Source: Gammaproteobacteria bacterium
GTDB lineage: Bacteria > Pseudomonadota > Gammaproteobacteria > Thiohalomonadales > Thiohalomonadaceae
Direction: 5' to 3'
Length of the DNA stretch: 57,938 bases
NCBI GenBank assembly: GCA_024709225.1
Contig: JANJXC010000009.1
Location: forward strand, 1 to 57,938
Shown: positions 26,455-36,127 of the stretch, in pieces
Numbering within the stretch: the first letter of the stretch is position 1
Layout of the letters: every line of letters starts with the position of its first letter
Notes under the pieces: model-generated
Seen by the model: only the letters and a program-made list of their open reading frames with translations
Databases searched by the model: none
Told to the model about the DNA's origin: nothing
Position numbers and translations under genes: made by a program

Positions 26455-27177
26455 TTATGCCGCCAGCACGGCGTAGATATCGCGGTAGCTGGCATAGAGG
26501 GCACCGAAGGTCACCGGCAGCAATACCAGCAGACCCAAGCCGAACGGGAGCACGGCGATCGTTGCCAAAACGATATAGATCACGCCGAACAGCAGCAGCG
26601 GCAGGACGTTGTTGAGGCAGGCAGAAAAACTGCTCTTCATGGCCGCCACCGGCTCGGCCGCCGCGAACATCACCAGCGGCACGGCATAGAGAAAGGTCAT
26701 GGAGAGCAACATGCCGAGCAGCAACAGCAACAGCAGCGCCAGCAGCATGCCCATACCCAGCCCCGCCGCCAGCATCTCATGCTCGCCCTGATGCAGCATG
26801 CCGGCCATACCCATGCCGCTGCCGATGAGCAGCAAGGCGAGGAACAGGAACAGGATGTTGGCGCCCAGCAGCACCGCCCCCAGCACCAGCAACGCATTGC
26901 GCGTCGCGCTGTCCTTAAAGCCGATAAACAGGTGACTGACATCCATCTCGCGCTGCTCGGAGGCCGCGCGTGCCGCATACAACGCCCCACCGAACAGTCC
27001 GGGGAGCAGCAGCGCGAACAGCAACGGCCCCAGCAGCGGCACCAGATTAAGCACGGCGGCAATCACCAGCAGCAGGATCATCAGCACGATCCACATCCCC
27101 GGATTGCGCGTAAAGATCTCCCAGCCGTCGCCGTACCAGGCCAGCCCCTTGCCCATATCCACACCCTGCGCCTGCAT
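26455..27177 (-). CDS. BPSS1780-family multi-pass membrane protein
   Basis: Very hydrophobic inner-membrane protein of 240 residues with about five to six membrane segments and an N-terminal cytoplasmic stretch GKGLAWYGDGWEIFTRNPGMW typical of the BPSS1780/DUF2189-like group. Function is unknown. Of the two in-frame ATGs at 27183 and 27177, I prefer 27177 because GAGGAG then has normal spacing. It is divergent from pyrE and directly upstream of xth on the same strand. Confidence 0.75.
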   Translation of the reverse strand: MQAQGVDMGKGLAWYGDGWEIFTRNPGMWIVLMILLLVIAAVLNLVPLLGPLLFALLLPGLFGGALYAARAASEQREMDVSHLFIGFKDSATRNALLVLGAVLLGANILFLFLALLLIGSGMGMAGMLHQGEHEMLAAGLGMGMLLALLLLLLLGMLLSMTFLYAVPLVMFAAAEPVAAMKSSFSACLNNVLPLLLFGVIYIVLATIAVLPFGLGLLVLLPVTFGALYASYRDIYAVLAA

Positions 27178-27278
27178 GACCATCTCCTCGTCCCGGTGGC
27201 TGGAAACTGCCGCAAAGCATAACCCGATCCGCCCGGCTTCAGGTTAAAATACGCCCCCCAGTCCTATCGGTGAGCGTC

Positions 27279-27923
27279 ATGCAGGATTACAAGCGCGAAT
27301 TCATTCAGTTTGCCATCGACAACCAGGTGCTGCGCTTCGGCCAGTTCACCCTCAAGTCCGGCCGCATCAGCCCCTATTTCTTCAACGCCGGCCTGTTCAA
27401 CACCGGCGCCCAGCTGGCCCGTCTCGGCCGCTATTACGCCGCGGCGATCCAGGATTCCGGCATCGCCTTCGACACCCTGTTCGGCCCCGCCTACAAGGGC
27501 ATTCCGCTGGCCAGCGCCGCTGCCATCGCTTTGGCCGAACACCACGACCGCAACGTGCCCTGGTGCTTCAACCGCAAGGAGGCCAAGGACCACGGCGAGG
27601 GTGGCAACATCGTCGGCGCGCCGCTCAGGGGCCGCATCCTGATCATCGACGACGTGATCACCGCCGGCACCGCCATCCGCGAGTCCATGGAGATCATCGA
27701 CAAGGCCGGCGCCCAGGCCGCCGGCGTGGTCATCGCCCTGGACCGCCAGGAGCGCGGCAAGGGCGAGCTGTCGGCCATCCAGGAGGTGGAGCAGAACTTC
27801 GGCATGCAGGTGGTGAGCATCATCACCCTGGCCGACCTGATGCAGTTCCTGGAGGGGGATGCGACCCTCGGCCAGCATCTGGACGCGGTGCGCGCCTACC
27901 GCGCCGAATACGGGGTCAAGTAA
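27279..27923 (+). CDS. pyrE: Orotate phosphoribosyltransferase
   Basis: Joins orotate and PRPP to OMP in pyrimidine synthesis; 214 residues, cytoplasmic dimer in relatives. N-terminal [19 protein letters not shown], the catalytic loop ([13 protein letters not shown]) and the PRPP motif [16 protein letters not shown] are intact. The ATG at 27279 lies 5 bases after GGTGAG; a GTG nine bases upstream is less likely. TAAAAT at 27245-27250 could be a -10 box but no matching -35 is seen. A YkgJ-like gene follows after 3 bases. Confidence 0.97.
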   Translation: MQDYKREFIQFAIDNQVLRFGQFTLKSGRISPYFFNAGLFNTGAQLARLGRYYAAAIQDSGIAFDTLFGPAYKGIPLASAAAIALAEHHDRNVPWCFNRKEAKDHGEGGNIVGAPLRGRILIIDDVITAGTAIRESMEIIDKAGAQAAGVVIALDRQERGKGELSAIQEVEQNFGMQVVSIITLADLMQFLEGDATLGQHLDAVRAYRAEYGVK

Positions 27924-27926
27924 GGC

Positions 27927-28181
27927 GTGGAGTGTCGTCCCGGCTGCGGTGCCTGCTGCATCGCGCCCTCCATCTCCTCGCCCATCCCCGGCATGCCCGG
28001 CGGCAAGCCCGCCGGGGTGCGCTGCATCCAGCTGGACGGCGCCAACCGCTGCCGTCTGTTCGGCTCGCCGCTGCGGCCGGCGGTGTGCGGTGGCTTCCCG
28101 CCCCATCCCGACAGCTGCGGTGAAACCAACCGCGCGGCATTGCGCCTGCTCACCGAGCTGGAGCGCCTCACGGCCCACTAG
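27927..28181 (+). CDS. YkgJ-family cysteine-cluster protein
   Basis: Short protein of 84 residues with the arrangement CxxxCGxCC at the N-terminus, then C33, C42, C54 and C64, typical of the UPF0153/YkgJ group thought to bind zinc or iron-sulphur. The only usable start is GTG at 27927, 3 bases after the pyrE stop, so it is probably translated by coupling with pyrE. Function unknown. Confidence 0.85.
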   Translation: MECRPGCGACCIAPSISSPIPGMPGGKPAGVRCIQLDGANRCRLFGSPLRPAVCGGFPPHPDSCGETNRAALRLLTELERLTAH

Positions 28182-28214
28182 GCGTGGCTCCGCCGTGACC
28201 AGAAATGCATCTGG

Positions 28215-28353
28215 TCCGCGAATGAACGCAAATAGACGCGAATATTCATGGTGTCACAGCGGGTAACCTGCGCACACCGAAAGTGCACCGGTGCGGCCGC
28301 CCCACTGCCTTGGTCTGCTGGCAAATTTGCGTCCATTCGCCTTCATTTGCGGA
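28215..28353. repeat. Inverted short-period repeat element, CGCGAATGAA type
   Basis: The left arm 28215-28247 has 10-base units CGCGAATGAA, CGCAAATAGA and CGCGAAT. The right arm 28321-28353 is its inverse; 26 of 33 positions pair. The centre is GC-rich with GCGCACACCG. It fills the gap between the convergent ykgJ-like and TauE-like genes. Same design as the other elements but a third arm sequence. Confidence 0.87.
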
Positions 28354-28372
28354 CTCGAAGATTTTCTGCCGC

Positions 28373-29128
28373 TTATCCGATCAGCAGCTTCAACCCCACC
28401 AGCACCGTCACCACCTCGAAGGCCCGCTTGATCCAGCGATTGCCCTTGGCGATGGCCAGATGGGCGCCGAGATAACCGCCCAGCAGCGAACCCAGCAGCA
28501 GCGCCGGCAGCCAGTCCCAGCGCACCTCGCCCAGGGTGCCGAGCACCAGGGCGCCGGCGCCGTTCCAGAACACCCCCACCAGCACCAGCGTATAGGCCAC
28601 GGCACGCTGATAGTCGAGGCCGAACCAGCGTACCAGCCACAGAGTCACGAACAGCCCGGTGCCGGAGGTAAGCGAACCATTGAGCACGCCGATGGCGAAC
28701 AGGCCCAGGCCACCCAGCCACAGGGCATGGCCGCTACGGTGGCGCGGCGCGTAGTCCTGTCCCAGTTCCCGTCTCAGCACCGAGTAGCCACCCAGAGCGA
28801 TCGTCAGCAGACCCAGTGCGATCTCGGCGCCGCGATCCGGCACACGCAGGATCACGCTGGCCCCGAGCACCACGCCGGGCAGGCCGCAGCCGAGGATGAA
28901 CAACACAAAGCGCCGCTCCAGAGTCGAGCTGCGCAGGTGACGCACCGTCGCCCCCACGCCCAGGGCGACACTGGCAATTTTGTGCGTCGCCAGGGCAATG
29001 GCAAAGGGCAGGCCGAGGAAGATCAGCACCGGCAACTGCAGCAGTCCGGCACCGCCGCCGGCAAAGGCGGAAAAGGCATTGGCCAGCAGGGAGATGAAAA
29101 ACAACAGTAGATGCTGTGGCAGATCCAC
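28373..29128 (-). CDS. TauE/SafE-family membrane permease
   Basis: Integral inner-membrane protein of about 251 residues with seven to eight hydrophobic segments. Signature loops are AFAGGGAGLLQLPVLIFLG near the N-terminus, a second half-repeat starting GVLNGSLTSGTGLFVTLWLV, and the GGYLGAHLA turn near the C-terminus. Relatives export sulphite, sulphonates or other organic anions; the substrate here is unknown. The start is uncertain: I chose GTG at 29128; TTG at 29140 is the alternative and neither has a clear ribosome site. Confidence 0.88.
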   Translation of the reverse strand: MDLPQHLLLFFISLLANAFSAFAGGGAGLLQLPVLIFLGLPFAIALATHKIASVALGVGATVRHLRSSTLERRFVLFILGCGLPGVVLGASVILRVPDRGAEIALGLLTIALGGYSVLRRELGQDYAPRHRSGHALWLGGLGLFAIGVLNGSLTSGTGLFVTLWLVRWFGLDYQRAVAYTLVLVGVFWNGAGALVLGTLGEVRWDWLPALLLGSLLGGYLGAHLAIAKGNRWIKRAFEVVTVLVGLKLLIG

Positions 29129-29140
29129 GACGGGGTTCAA

Positions 29141-29169
29141 ATGACGATGTTGGGGAGTGGCAGTATACT
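29141..29169 (+). promoter_or_regulatory. Candidate sigma-70 promoter for the 29210 gene
   Basis: ATGACG (29141-29146; 4/6), 17-base spacer, TATACT (29164-29169; 5/6), about 40 bases before the ATG at 29210. It overlaps possible start codons of the divergent permease gene. Confidence 0.55.
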
Positions 29170-29209
29170 GTAGACCTTGCCGTCTGCAGCTACCTGGAGA
29201 ATCACCATC

Positions 29210-29851
29210 ATGCGTTTCCACTCACTGCGCCTTCCCGCGCTGCTCATCACCCTGAGTCTGGCATTGCCCGGCACCGCGTTCGCCGCCATCAAGTGCTGGA
29301 CCAACAAGGAAGGTGTGCGCGAATGCGGTAACGTGGTCCCGCCGGAGTATTCCCAGCAGGAGACCCGTACGGTGAATCCGCGCGGCATTACCGTTGACGT
29401 GCAGGAGCGCGCCAAGACGGCAGAGGAGCAACAGCAGGAGCGGCAGGCCAAGGAGGCCGAACAGGCGCGGCTGGCGGAGGAGACAAAGCGCAAGCAGGAC
29501 CAGGCCGCCTACGATCGCATGCTGCTGTCCACCTTCACCACCGAACAGGAGCTGCTCGCCTCGCGCGATCGCGCCACCGGCGCCATTGATGCCACCATCG
29601 AAATCACCGGCGTCACCATCACCGCCCTGGATCGCAAACTGGAAGAACTGAAAAAACGCGCAGCTGGGCTGGAGCGCGCGGGCACGCCGCCGCCGGCCGA
29701 GCTCAAGGATGACATGGCCTCCCTGGAAAAACAGATCAGCGACAAGAAAAACTACATCGCCGTGAAACAGGAAGAGAAGGCCCAGCTATTGCGCAAGTAC
29801 GATGCGGACCTGCAGCGCTACCGCGAACTCAGGGGCGCGAAGCCGCAGTAA
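29210..29851 (+). CDS. Exported coiled-coil protein with DUF4124-like N-terminus
   Basis: Periplasmic protein of 213 residues. A signal peptide (LPALLITLSLALPGTAFA) is followed by IKCWTNKEGVRECGNVVPPEY, a two-Cys DUF4124-like module, then long charged alpha-helices (about residues 60-115 and 140-205) predicted to form coiled coils. Function is unknown; such proteins often sit at the cell envelope. It ends convergently with slmA, and the start follows a good promoter candidate at 29141. Confidence 0.8.
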   Translation: MRFHSLRLPALLITLSLALPGTAFAAIKCWTNKEGVRECGNVVPPEYSQQETRTVNPRGITVDVQERAKTAEEQQQERQAKEAEQARLAEETKRKQDQAAYDRMLLSTFTTEQELLASRDRATGAIDATIEITGVTITALDRKLEELKKRAAGLERAGTPPPAELKDDMASLEKQISDKKNYIAVKQEEKAQLLRKYDADLQRYRELRGAKPQ

Positions 29852-29893
29852 CGGACCACCGGGGGCGCCGCCGGCCCCAGGTAGCGCCAGGGC

Positions 29894-30478
29894 TCAGAAC
29901 AATCCACGCGCGAGCAGCGGCCACTGCTGCTCCCACAACTCCAGCGGCGAGCGCTTGAAGCCGCTGCGTACGAATTGCGCCATGCGGCCATGGGCGGCCG
30001 CCACCAGCAACCCCGCCATCGCCGCCGCCGGTGCGCCGGCGGGCAGACGACCGGCCAGTTCGCCTTCACGCAACACCTGTTTGAACTGGGTTTCGATGCG
30101 GTCGTAGAACTGGCCGATACGCACGCGCAGGCGTTCGGTTTCGCCCACCAGCGCATCGCCCACCAGGATGCGGGTGATGCCCGGGTTGCGCGCGGAAAAG
30201 CCGAGCAGTACCGCCATGATCTTTTCACAGCGCGTCACCACATCCTTGTCATCGGCCAGAATGCGGTTGATCAGGCCGAACACCGTATCTTCCAGAAACT
30301 CGATCAGACCTTCGAACATCTTGGCCTTGCTGGGGAAGTGGCGATACAGCGCCGCCTCCGACACGCCGACGGCGCGCGCCAGGCTGGCCGTGGTGATGCG
30401 CTCGCCAGGACTGGTTTCCAGCTCGTGGGCCAGGGCTTCCAGTATCTGCTGGCGGCGCGACGGCTTGTCGTTGCTCAT
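29894..30478 (-). CDS. slmA: Nucleoid occlusion factor SlmA (TetR family)
   Basis: DNA-bound inhibitor of FtsZ ring assembly over the nucleoid, 194 residues. The HTH region ITTASLARAVGVSEAALYRHFPSKAKMFEGLIEFLED and the later GFSARNPGITRILVGDAL and QFVRSGFKRSPLELWEQQWP closely follow E. coli SlmA. The start codon lies 2 bases after the argB stop, so it is in the coaBC-dut-x-argB-slmA run. Confidence 0.94.
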   Translation of the reverse strand: MSNDKPSRRQQILEALAHELETSPGERITTASLARAVGVSEAALYRHFPSKAKMFEGLIEFLEDTVFGLINRILADDKDVVTRCEKIMAVLLGFSARNPGITRILVGDALVGETERLRVRIGQFYDRIETQFKQVLREGELAGRLPAGAPAAAMAGLLVAAAHGRMAQFVRSGFKRSPLELWEQQWPLLARGLF

Positions 30479-30480
30479 GG

Positions 30481-31398
<918 letters not shown>

Positions 31399-31438
31399 CT
31401 ATATCGTTTACCGCCCACCAGCGAGGCGGGCTGGGCAG

Positions 31439-32629
31439 TTATGGTCCTTCGTCCCCCGCCGGCTTGTCATGGGGCTGCAGAGCCCCATGCAGCGGGCCGG
31501 GCAATTCGTCCACCACCAGGCCGGCACTGCGCCTCATGGCCTCGGCCTTGGCGGCATCGGGTTGGACGGCCTTGGGTTGCATCAGCCGCAGGCGCTGCTC
31601 AAGGGCCGCCAGCACCTCCAGGGATTCGGCCAGCCGGGCCTCGAAATTGTGCTGATGGTGGCCGCTCCACATCTCCACGGCCTGCTTGGCCACCGCCACC
31701 AGATCCGCGTGGACGATGCGCTTGATAGCCGCGCTATACAGCGCAAAGGCCACCAGCAACACCAGCAGTGCCACACCGAAGATCGTCAGGAATACGGTTT
31801 GCTGTGCCGCATCCAGGGTCGCCGCCGGGGCCGGCGGCCAGTACTGCAGGCTCCAGCCCGAGCCGGCCACCGCTGCCGCGTAGCCGGCGGCCGCCTGCCG
31901 CAGGTTTGCATCACCCACGGCCGCCAGCAGCAGCGACTTGCCCTCGCCGCCCTGGCGCAGCTCCACGTAACCGCCCGCGGCGGGCACCAGCGGCCGCAGC
32001 CACCCCTGCAGCCCCGCCACGTCCAGGGAAACCATCAGGCTGCCGACCACCCCCTGCGGTCCGACCACCGCACGCAGCAAATCCATATGTTGTCCCGCCG
32101 TGCCGTGCAGGTGCGCCTCCACCGGTGGGACCTGGCCGGCTTCCGCCAGACGCGCCAGTTCCAGACAGGCGTAGCTCAGCGGCGGCGTGGCCGTCTCGTC
32201 CAGCCGATCATCGCCCAGGGCGAGAAAACGTATCCGCAACACCGCAGGAAACAATTCATGCAGGCGCGCGGCATGTTCGTCCAGCACGGCCTGATCACCG
32301 ACGGCCATGGCGGCCACCACCGCCGGGGTACGCCCGGCCGCCGCGATGACATCGGTATATCCCTGCAGGCGACCCGCCAGCTGGTCCGCCATGCGCTCCG
32401 CCTGGGCCTGCCCCAGCGCTTCAGCCTGCCCCCCGGCGATGCGGGCAAACTGGACGTAGATCAATGCCGCGGCGACCAGCAGCGTGGCCAGGCTGGTCAC
32501 CAGCAGGGGCATCACCAGGGCCCGGATGTCGAGGCCGCGGGCGGGCTTCTTCCGGGCCTGGGGCTCGCCGAAGGGCGGGCTGACATCATCGTCATCCCGG
32601 TGGCGGAATTTGTCGAACAGCGCTTTCAT
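31439..32629 (-). CDS. Orphan AlgC-type N-terminal membrane/sensor domain, no mutase domain
   Basis: Protein of 396 residues in the dut-argB slot where Pseudomonas has algC. A basic and acidic N-terminus precedes a membrane segment (about 36-60), an extracytoplasmic Cache-like region (about 65-265) and a second membrane segment (about 270-300). A cytoplasmic helical tail ends at GALQPHDKPAGDEGP. Long AlgC proteins have such an N-terminal extension before the phosphomannomutase domain, as I recall. Here no mutase sequence (such as the TASHNP active loop) follows; only 70 bases separate the stop from argB. It may be a free-standing sensor or anchor, or the remnant of a fused gene. Conserved layout is seen; the link to AlgC is inferred. 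Confidence 0.72.
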   Translation of the reverse strand: MKALFDKFRHRDDDDVSPPFGEPQARKKPARGLDIRALVMPLLVTSLATLLVAAALIYVQFARIAGGQAEALGQAQAERMADQLAGRLQGYTDVIAAAGRTPAVVAAMAVGDQAVLDEHAARLHELFPAVLRIRFLALGDDRLDETATPPLSYACLELARLAEAGQVPPVEAHLHGTAGQHMDLLRAVVGPQGVVGSLMVSLDVAGLQGWLRPLVPAAGGYVELRQGGEGKSLLLAAVGDANLRQAAAGYAAAVAGSGWSLQYWPPAPAATLDAAQQTVFLTIFGVALLVLLVAFALYSAAIKRIVHADLVAVAKQAVEMWSGHHQHNFEARLAESLEVLAALEQRLRLMQPKAVQPDAAKAEAMRRSAGLVVDELPGPLHGALQPHDKPAGDEGP

Positions 32630-32651
32630 GACGCCAACTCGCCCGCCTCAA

Positions 32652-33107
32652 TCATGCCTGTCCGGTATGGCCAAAACCGCCACTGCCACGTGTGCTCGCC
32701 TCGAAATCGTCCACCACCTCGAAGGCGGCCTGTACCACCGGGATGAACATCATTTGGGCAATGCGCTCACCGGCGTTGATGGTAAAGGAATCGCTTGAGC
32801 GGTTCCAACAGGAGACAAAGACCTGGCCCTGGTAGTCACTGTCGATGAGACCGACCAGGTTGCCCAGCACGATCCCCTTCTTGTGACCCAGGCCGGAGCG
32901 CGGCAGCAGCACCGCGGCCAGGGACGGATCACCGATGTGGATGGCGATGCCGGTGGGGATCAGATGCGACTCGCCGGGCTTGACCTGCAGCGGCGCATCG
33001 ACACAAGCGCGCAGATCGAGGCCGGCGGAACCAGCGGTGGCATAGGCGGGGAGCGGAAATTCGCTGCCGATGCGGGGGTCGAGGATCTTGAGTTCAATTT
33101 TGCGCAT
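32652..33107 (-). CDS. dut: dUTP diphosphatase
   Basis: Trimeric dUTPase, 151 residues, that keeps uracil out of DNA and makes dUMP for thymidylate. All five motifs are visible: [47 protein letters not shown] and the C-terminal P-loop-like [14 protein letters not shown] at 33107 begins [12 protein letters not shown]. It lies 72 bases after coaBC, a gap filled by two hairpins. Confidence 0.97.
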   Translation of the reverse strand: MRKIELKILDPRIGSEFPLPAYATAGSAGLDLRACVDAPLQVKPGESHLIPTGIAIHIGDPSLAAVLLPRSGLGHKKGIVLGNLVGLIDSDYQGQVFVSCWNRSSDSFTINAGERIAQMMFIPVVQAAFEVVDDFEASTRGSGGFGHTGQA

Positions 33108-33127
33108 TTGTCCATATCCTGTCAGAG

Positions 33128-33179
33128 GGTGCGCATCGCGCACCGGTTTGCCGCTATGCCATGGTGCGCACTGCGCACC
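33128..33179. repeat. Pair of REP-like hairpins between coaBC and dut
   Basis: Two perfect hairpins of the same sequence, GGTGCGC/GCGCACC, lie at 33128-33144 and 33163-33179 with 3-base loops (ATC and ACT). The second directly abuts the coaBC stop codon. Each half also pairs with the other copy. No T-run follows, so they look like REP-type repeats rather than an intrinsic terminator. Confidence 0.8.
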
Positions 33180-34370
33180 CTACCGGTTTGCATAGCGTTC
33201 GGCGATCAGCGCCACCAGTTGCCGCGCCAGCTCGGCCTTGGGCGCCTCGCCCAGCTCGGCGCCGCCGCCGTCCCAATACACCTGCAACGCGTTGCGCTCG
33301 GTCTCGAAGCCGCGCCCGGCCCCCACCCAGTTGGCGGCAATCATGTCCAGTTTCTTCTGGGCCAGCTTGCCGCGGGCGTACGGCTCCAGTGCGTCGGTCT
33401 CGGCCGCAAAGCCCACCGTGAATACCTCCGGCCGGGTCGTGCTGATGGTCGCCAGGATATCCGGGTTGCGCGTCAGTTCCAGCGTCATGCTGCCCTGCTC
33501 TTTCTTGATCTTGGCGCCTGCCACGGCCGCGGGTCGGTAGTCGGCCACCGCGGCCGTGGCCACCAGCAGGTCGAACCGCTCGCCTTCTACCGCCGCCAGC
33601 ATCTCCGCCGCGCTCTCCACATCGATGCGCCGCACCCCGGACGGGGTGGGCAGCGCCACCGGCCCGGCCACCAGCGCCACCTCGGCGCCGGCACCGGCCA
33701 GGGCGGCGGCCACGGCAAAGCCCATCCTGCCCGAGCTGCGGTTGCTGACGAAGCGCACCGGGTCGATGGCCTCGCGGGTCGGGCCGGCGGTGACCAGGGC
33801 GCGCACCCCGGCCAGGGGGCCCTTGCCGCACAGTTCCCCCGCCAGCCGCGCCAGCTCGGCCGGCTCCAGCAGGCGGCCGGGGCCAACCTCACCGCAGGCC
33901 TGCTCGCCGCTGGCCGGGCCAAACAGGTGGACCCCGCGGGCAATGAGGCGCTGGACATTGTCTTGGGTGGCCGGCGCCTGCCACATCTGCTGGTTCATGG
34001 CCGGCGCCAGCGCGATGGGAGCCGTAGTGGCAAGGCACAGGGTGGCAAGCAGGTCATCGGCGCGACCACCGGCAAGGCGAGCGAGGAAATCGGCACTGGC
34101 CGGGGCCACCAGTACCAGGTCGGCCCAGCGCGCCAGCTCGATATGGTCCATACCCGCCTCGGCGGCGGCATCGAACAGCTCCATGCGCACTGCATGGCCG
34201 GACAGGGCCTGGAAGGTCAGCGGGGTGACGAATTCGGTGGCACCACGGGTCATCACCACCCGCACCTCGGCACCGGCGCGGCGCAGCAGGCGCACCAGCT
34301 CGGCGGCCTTGTAGGCGGCGATGCCGCCGGTGACGCCGAGAAGTATGTGTCTGTTCACTAACCCGTTCAT
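33180..34370 (-). CDS. coaBC: Bifunctional phosphopantothenoylcysteine synthetase/decarboxylase CoaBC
   Basis: Two consecutive steps of coenzyme A synthesis, 396 residues. The N-terminal FMN-dependent CoaC part (about 1-190) has [15 protein letters not shown], the active-site-His-like [10 protein letters not shown] and [14 protein letters not shown]. The C-terminal CTP-dependent CoaB part has [27 protein letters not shown] and GFAAETDAL. The ATG at 34370 is preferred; a GTG 12 bases later is also possible. It is divergent from radC across a repeat element. Confidence 0.95.
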   Translation of the reverse strand: MNGLVNRHILLGVTGGIAAYKAAELVRLLRRAGAEVRVVMTRGATEFVTPLTFQALSGHAVRMELFDAAAEAGMDHIELARWADLVLVAPASADFLARLAGGRADDLLATLCLATTAPIALAPAMNQQMWQAPATQDNVQRLIARGVHLFGPASGEQACGEVGPGRLLEPAELARLAGELCGKGPLAGVRALVTAGPTREAIDPVRFVSNRSSGRMGFAVAAALAGAGAEVALVAGPVALPTPSGVRRIDVESAAEMLAAVEGERFDLLVATAAVADYRPAAVAGAKIKKEQGSMTLELTRNPDILATISTTRPEVFTVGFAAETDALEPYARGKLAQKKLDMIAANWVGAGRGFETERNALQVYWDGGGAELGEAPKAELARQLVALIAERYANR

Positions 34371-34381
34371 GGCCGGGAAGT

Positions 34382-34511
34382 ATACAAAAGGGACGAGGGA
34401 CAAGATACGAGCGGCGAGGGAATGGGAGCGCGGCGCCCGCACCTGTCTGTATTTCGGCGGGCGCACAGCGCACTCCACCCCTTGCATCTTTCCTCGTGTA
34501 TCTTGTATCTG
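34382..34511. repeat. Inverted short-period repeat element in the coaBC/radC divergent gap
   Basis: The left arm (ATACAAAAGGGACGAG, GGACAAGATACGAG; 34382-34411) faces the right arm (CTTGCATC, CTCGTGTATCTTGTATCTG; 34481-34511). The centre has GGCGCCCGC and GGCGGGCGC complements. It takes up nearly the whole 171-base space between two divergent start codons and so must contain or displace their promoters. Confidence 0.83.
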
Positions 34512-34541
34512 TTGTTTCGGGTTCTACACGGAGGTAAAACC

Positions 34542-35216
34542 ATGGCCATCAGGGACTGGCCGGCGGCGGAGCGGCCGCGGGAAAAACTGCTGCAACGGGG
34601 CGCCGAGGCCCTGTCCGATGCCGAGTTGCTGGCGATCTTCCTGCGCACCGGGGTGGTGGGCATGAGCGCGGTGGATCTGGCACGGCAGCTGATCGGCGAC
34701 TTCGGCGGCCTGCGCCCGCTGCTCGAGGCCGATTGCAAAAACTTCTGCCGCCACAAGGGCCTGGGCGAGGCCAAGTACGTGCAGCTACAGGCCACCCTGG
34801 AACTGGGACGGCGCCACCTGCTGGCCACCCTGCAGCGCGGTGATGCCCTCACCTCGCCGGACGACACCCGCCGCTTCCTCGCCGCCCGCCTGCGCGGCTA
34901 TGGCCACGAGGTATTTGCCGCCCTGTTCCTCGACAACCGCCATCGCGTCATCGCCTTCGAGGAGCTGTTCAGTGGTACTATCGACGGCGCCTCGGTGCAC
35001 CCCCGCGAGGTGGTCAAGCGCGCCCTGGCCCACAACGCCGCCGCCCTGATCCTGGCGCACAACCACCCTTCCGGGGTGGCGGAGCCGAGCCGGGCCGACG
35101 AATCCATCACCCGCCGCCTGCGCGAGGCGCTGGGGCTGGTGGAGATTCGGGTGCTGGATCACCTGATCATCGGTGATGGCGAAATCGTGTCCCTGGCGGA
35201 ACGGGGTTTGATCTGA
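34542..35216 (+). CDS. radC: RadC-family JAB1/MPN metalloprotein
   Basis: Protein of 224 residues with an N-terminal helix-hairpin region ([32 protein letters not shown], two parts) and a C-terminal JAMM-type metal site [17 protein letters not shown] with the upstream Glu in [14 protein letters not shown]. Cellular role is unsettled: the old repair assignment is doubtful, and the fold suggests a metal-dependent peptidase or hydrolase. The ATG follows a good GGAGG. Located upstream of rpmB-rpmG, the common gammaproteobacterial arrangement. Confidence 0.93.
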   Translation: MAIRDWPAAERPREKLLQRGAEALSDAELLAIFLRTGVVGMSAVDLARQLIGDFGGLRPLLEADCKNFCRHKGLGEAKYVQLQATLELGRRHLLATLQRGDALTSPDDTRRFLAARLRGYGHEVFAALFLDNRHRVIAFEELFSGTIDGASVHPREVVKRALAHNAAALILAHNHPSGVAEPSRADESITRRLREALGLVEIRVLDHLIIGDGEIVSLAERGLI

Positions 35217-35236
35217 GGGACGGTATCTGGTATAAA
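35208..35236 (+). promoter_or_regulatory. Sigma-70 promoter for rpmB-rpmG
   Basis: TTGATC (35208-35213; 4/6), 17-base spacer, TATAAA (35231-35236; 5/6). The -35 box overlaps the radC stop region, and the -10 lies 54 bases before the rpmB ATG. Strong candidate. Confidence 0.75.
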
Positions 35237-35289
35237 ACGCGGCTCCTCGCCGGGAGGCGGGAAAGAATTTCCGTTCGGAGGCAAGAAAC

Positions 35290-35526
35290 ATGTCCAGAGT
35301 ATGCAAGGTTACGGGTAAAGGCCCGATGACCGGTAACAACGTATCGCACGCGAACAACAAGACGCGCCGTCGCTTCCTGCCCAACCTGCAGAGCCACCGC
35401 TTCTGGGTTGAGAGCGAAAACCGCTTCGTCCGCCTGCGTGTCTCCACCAAGGCCATGCGCACCATCGACAAGAAGGGCATCGATGCCGTTCTAGCCGAAC
35501 TGCGTGCCAATGGCGAGAAGGTCTAA
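35290..35526 (+). CDS. rpmB: 50S ribosomal protein L28
   Basis: Ribosomal protein of 78 residues, [20 protein letters not shown] at the start and the basic [17 protein letters not shown] core. It lacks the CxxC zinc pairs found in some L28 forms, so it is the zinc-independent type. The ATG follows GGAGG. First gene of the rpmB-rpmG operon. Confidence 0.98.
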   Translation: MSRVCKVTGKGPMTGNNVSHANNKTRRRFLPNLQSHRFWVESENRFVRLRVSTKAMRTIDKKGIDAVLAELRANGEKV

Positions 35527-35537
35527 GGGGAACAACC

Positions 35538-35705
35538 ATGGCCAAAGGCGCACGCGACAAGATCAAGCTGGTGTCCACCGCTGACACCGGTCACTTCTAC
35601 ACCACCACCAAGAACAAGCGCACCATGCCCGAGAAGATGGAGATCAAGAAGTTCGATCCCGTCGTCCGCAAGCATGTTGTGTACAAGGAAGCGAAGATTA
35701 AGTAA
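35538..35705 (+). CDS. rpmG: 50S ribosomal protein L33
   Basis: A 55-residue ribosomal protein starting [20 protein letters not shown] and ending [10 protein letters not shown]. It has no CxxC motifs, so it is the zinc-free form, matching L28. It starts 11 bases after rpmB with AGGGGAA as ribosome site and is followed by a strong terminator. Confidence 0.97.
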   Translation: MAKGARDKIKLVSTADTGHFYTTTKNKRTMPEKMEIKKFDPVVRKHVVYKEAKIK

Positions 35706-35729
35706 GCGCTTCCTCGCCTCCGAAACAAG

Positions 35730-35759
35730 AAGCCCGGCCCATGCCGGGCTTTTTATTTT
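35730..35759 (+). terminator. Rho-independent terminator after rpmG
   Basis: AAGCCCGGC pairs with GCCGGGCTT around loop CCAT and is followed by TTTTATTTT. It ends the rpmB-rpmG transcript, and its T-run just overlaps the convergent yqcC stop. Confidence 0.93.
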
Positions 35760-36127
35760 CCGCCCGCCCCGCCCTCAGCGGCAGGCGGGGCATGTTCGGC
35801 CCCGCTGATGGCCCGGTCCACCGCGCCGAGCAATGCCAGCAGGCGCCCGGTGTCCTGCGGTAATTCGGCAAAGCTGTGCTCGGCCAGCGGCTGGATGGCG
35901 CAGGCCGCGGGCAGAGGGGCGGCGGACTGCACCAAGGCGCGCATACGGGCCAGAAACAGCCATTGCAGCCATTGCTGGAACTGCAGCGTGTCGTAGCAGA
36001 ACGGTGCGGTGCTGGCGAGAGCCGCCGCCGGCGGCGCCACCTCCTCCCACAGTCCGATACGGCGCATCTCCTGCTCGATGGCGAGCAGCAGGTCGGCAAT
36101 GTGATGGTAACGGTCGGTGTCGGTCAT
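35753..36127 (-). CDS. yqcC: YqcC-family protein (DUF446)
   Basis: Small cytoplasmic protein of 124 residues. The core [20 protein letters not shown] is the DUF446 signature. Function is unknown; in several bacteria members are next to pseudouridine synthase genes, but here the neighbour is greB, whose stop overlaps this start in an ATGA pattern. The Ala/Gly-rich C-terminal tail looks unstructured. Confidence 0.88.
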   Translation of the reverse strand: MTDTDRYHHIADLLLAIEQEMRRIGLWEEVAPPAAALASTAPFCYDTLQFQQWLQWLFLARMRALVQSAAPLPAACAIQPLAEHSFAELPQDTGRLLALLGAVDRAISGAEHAPPAAEGGAGGK

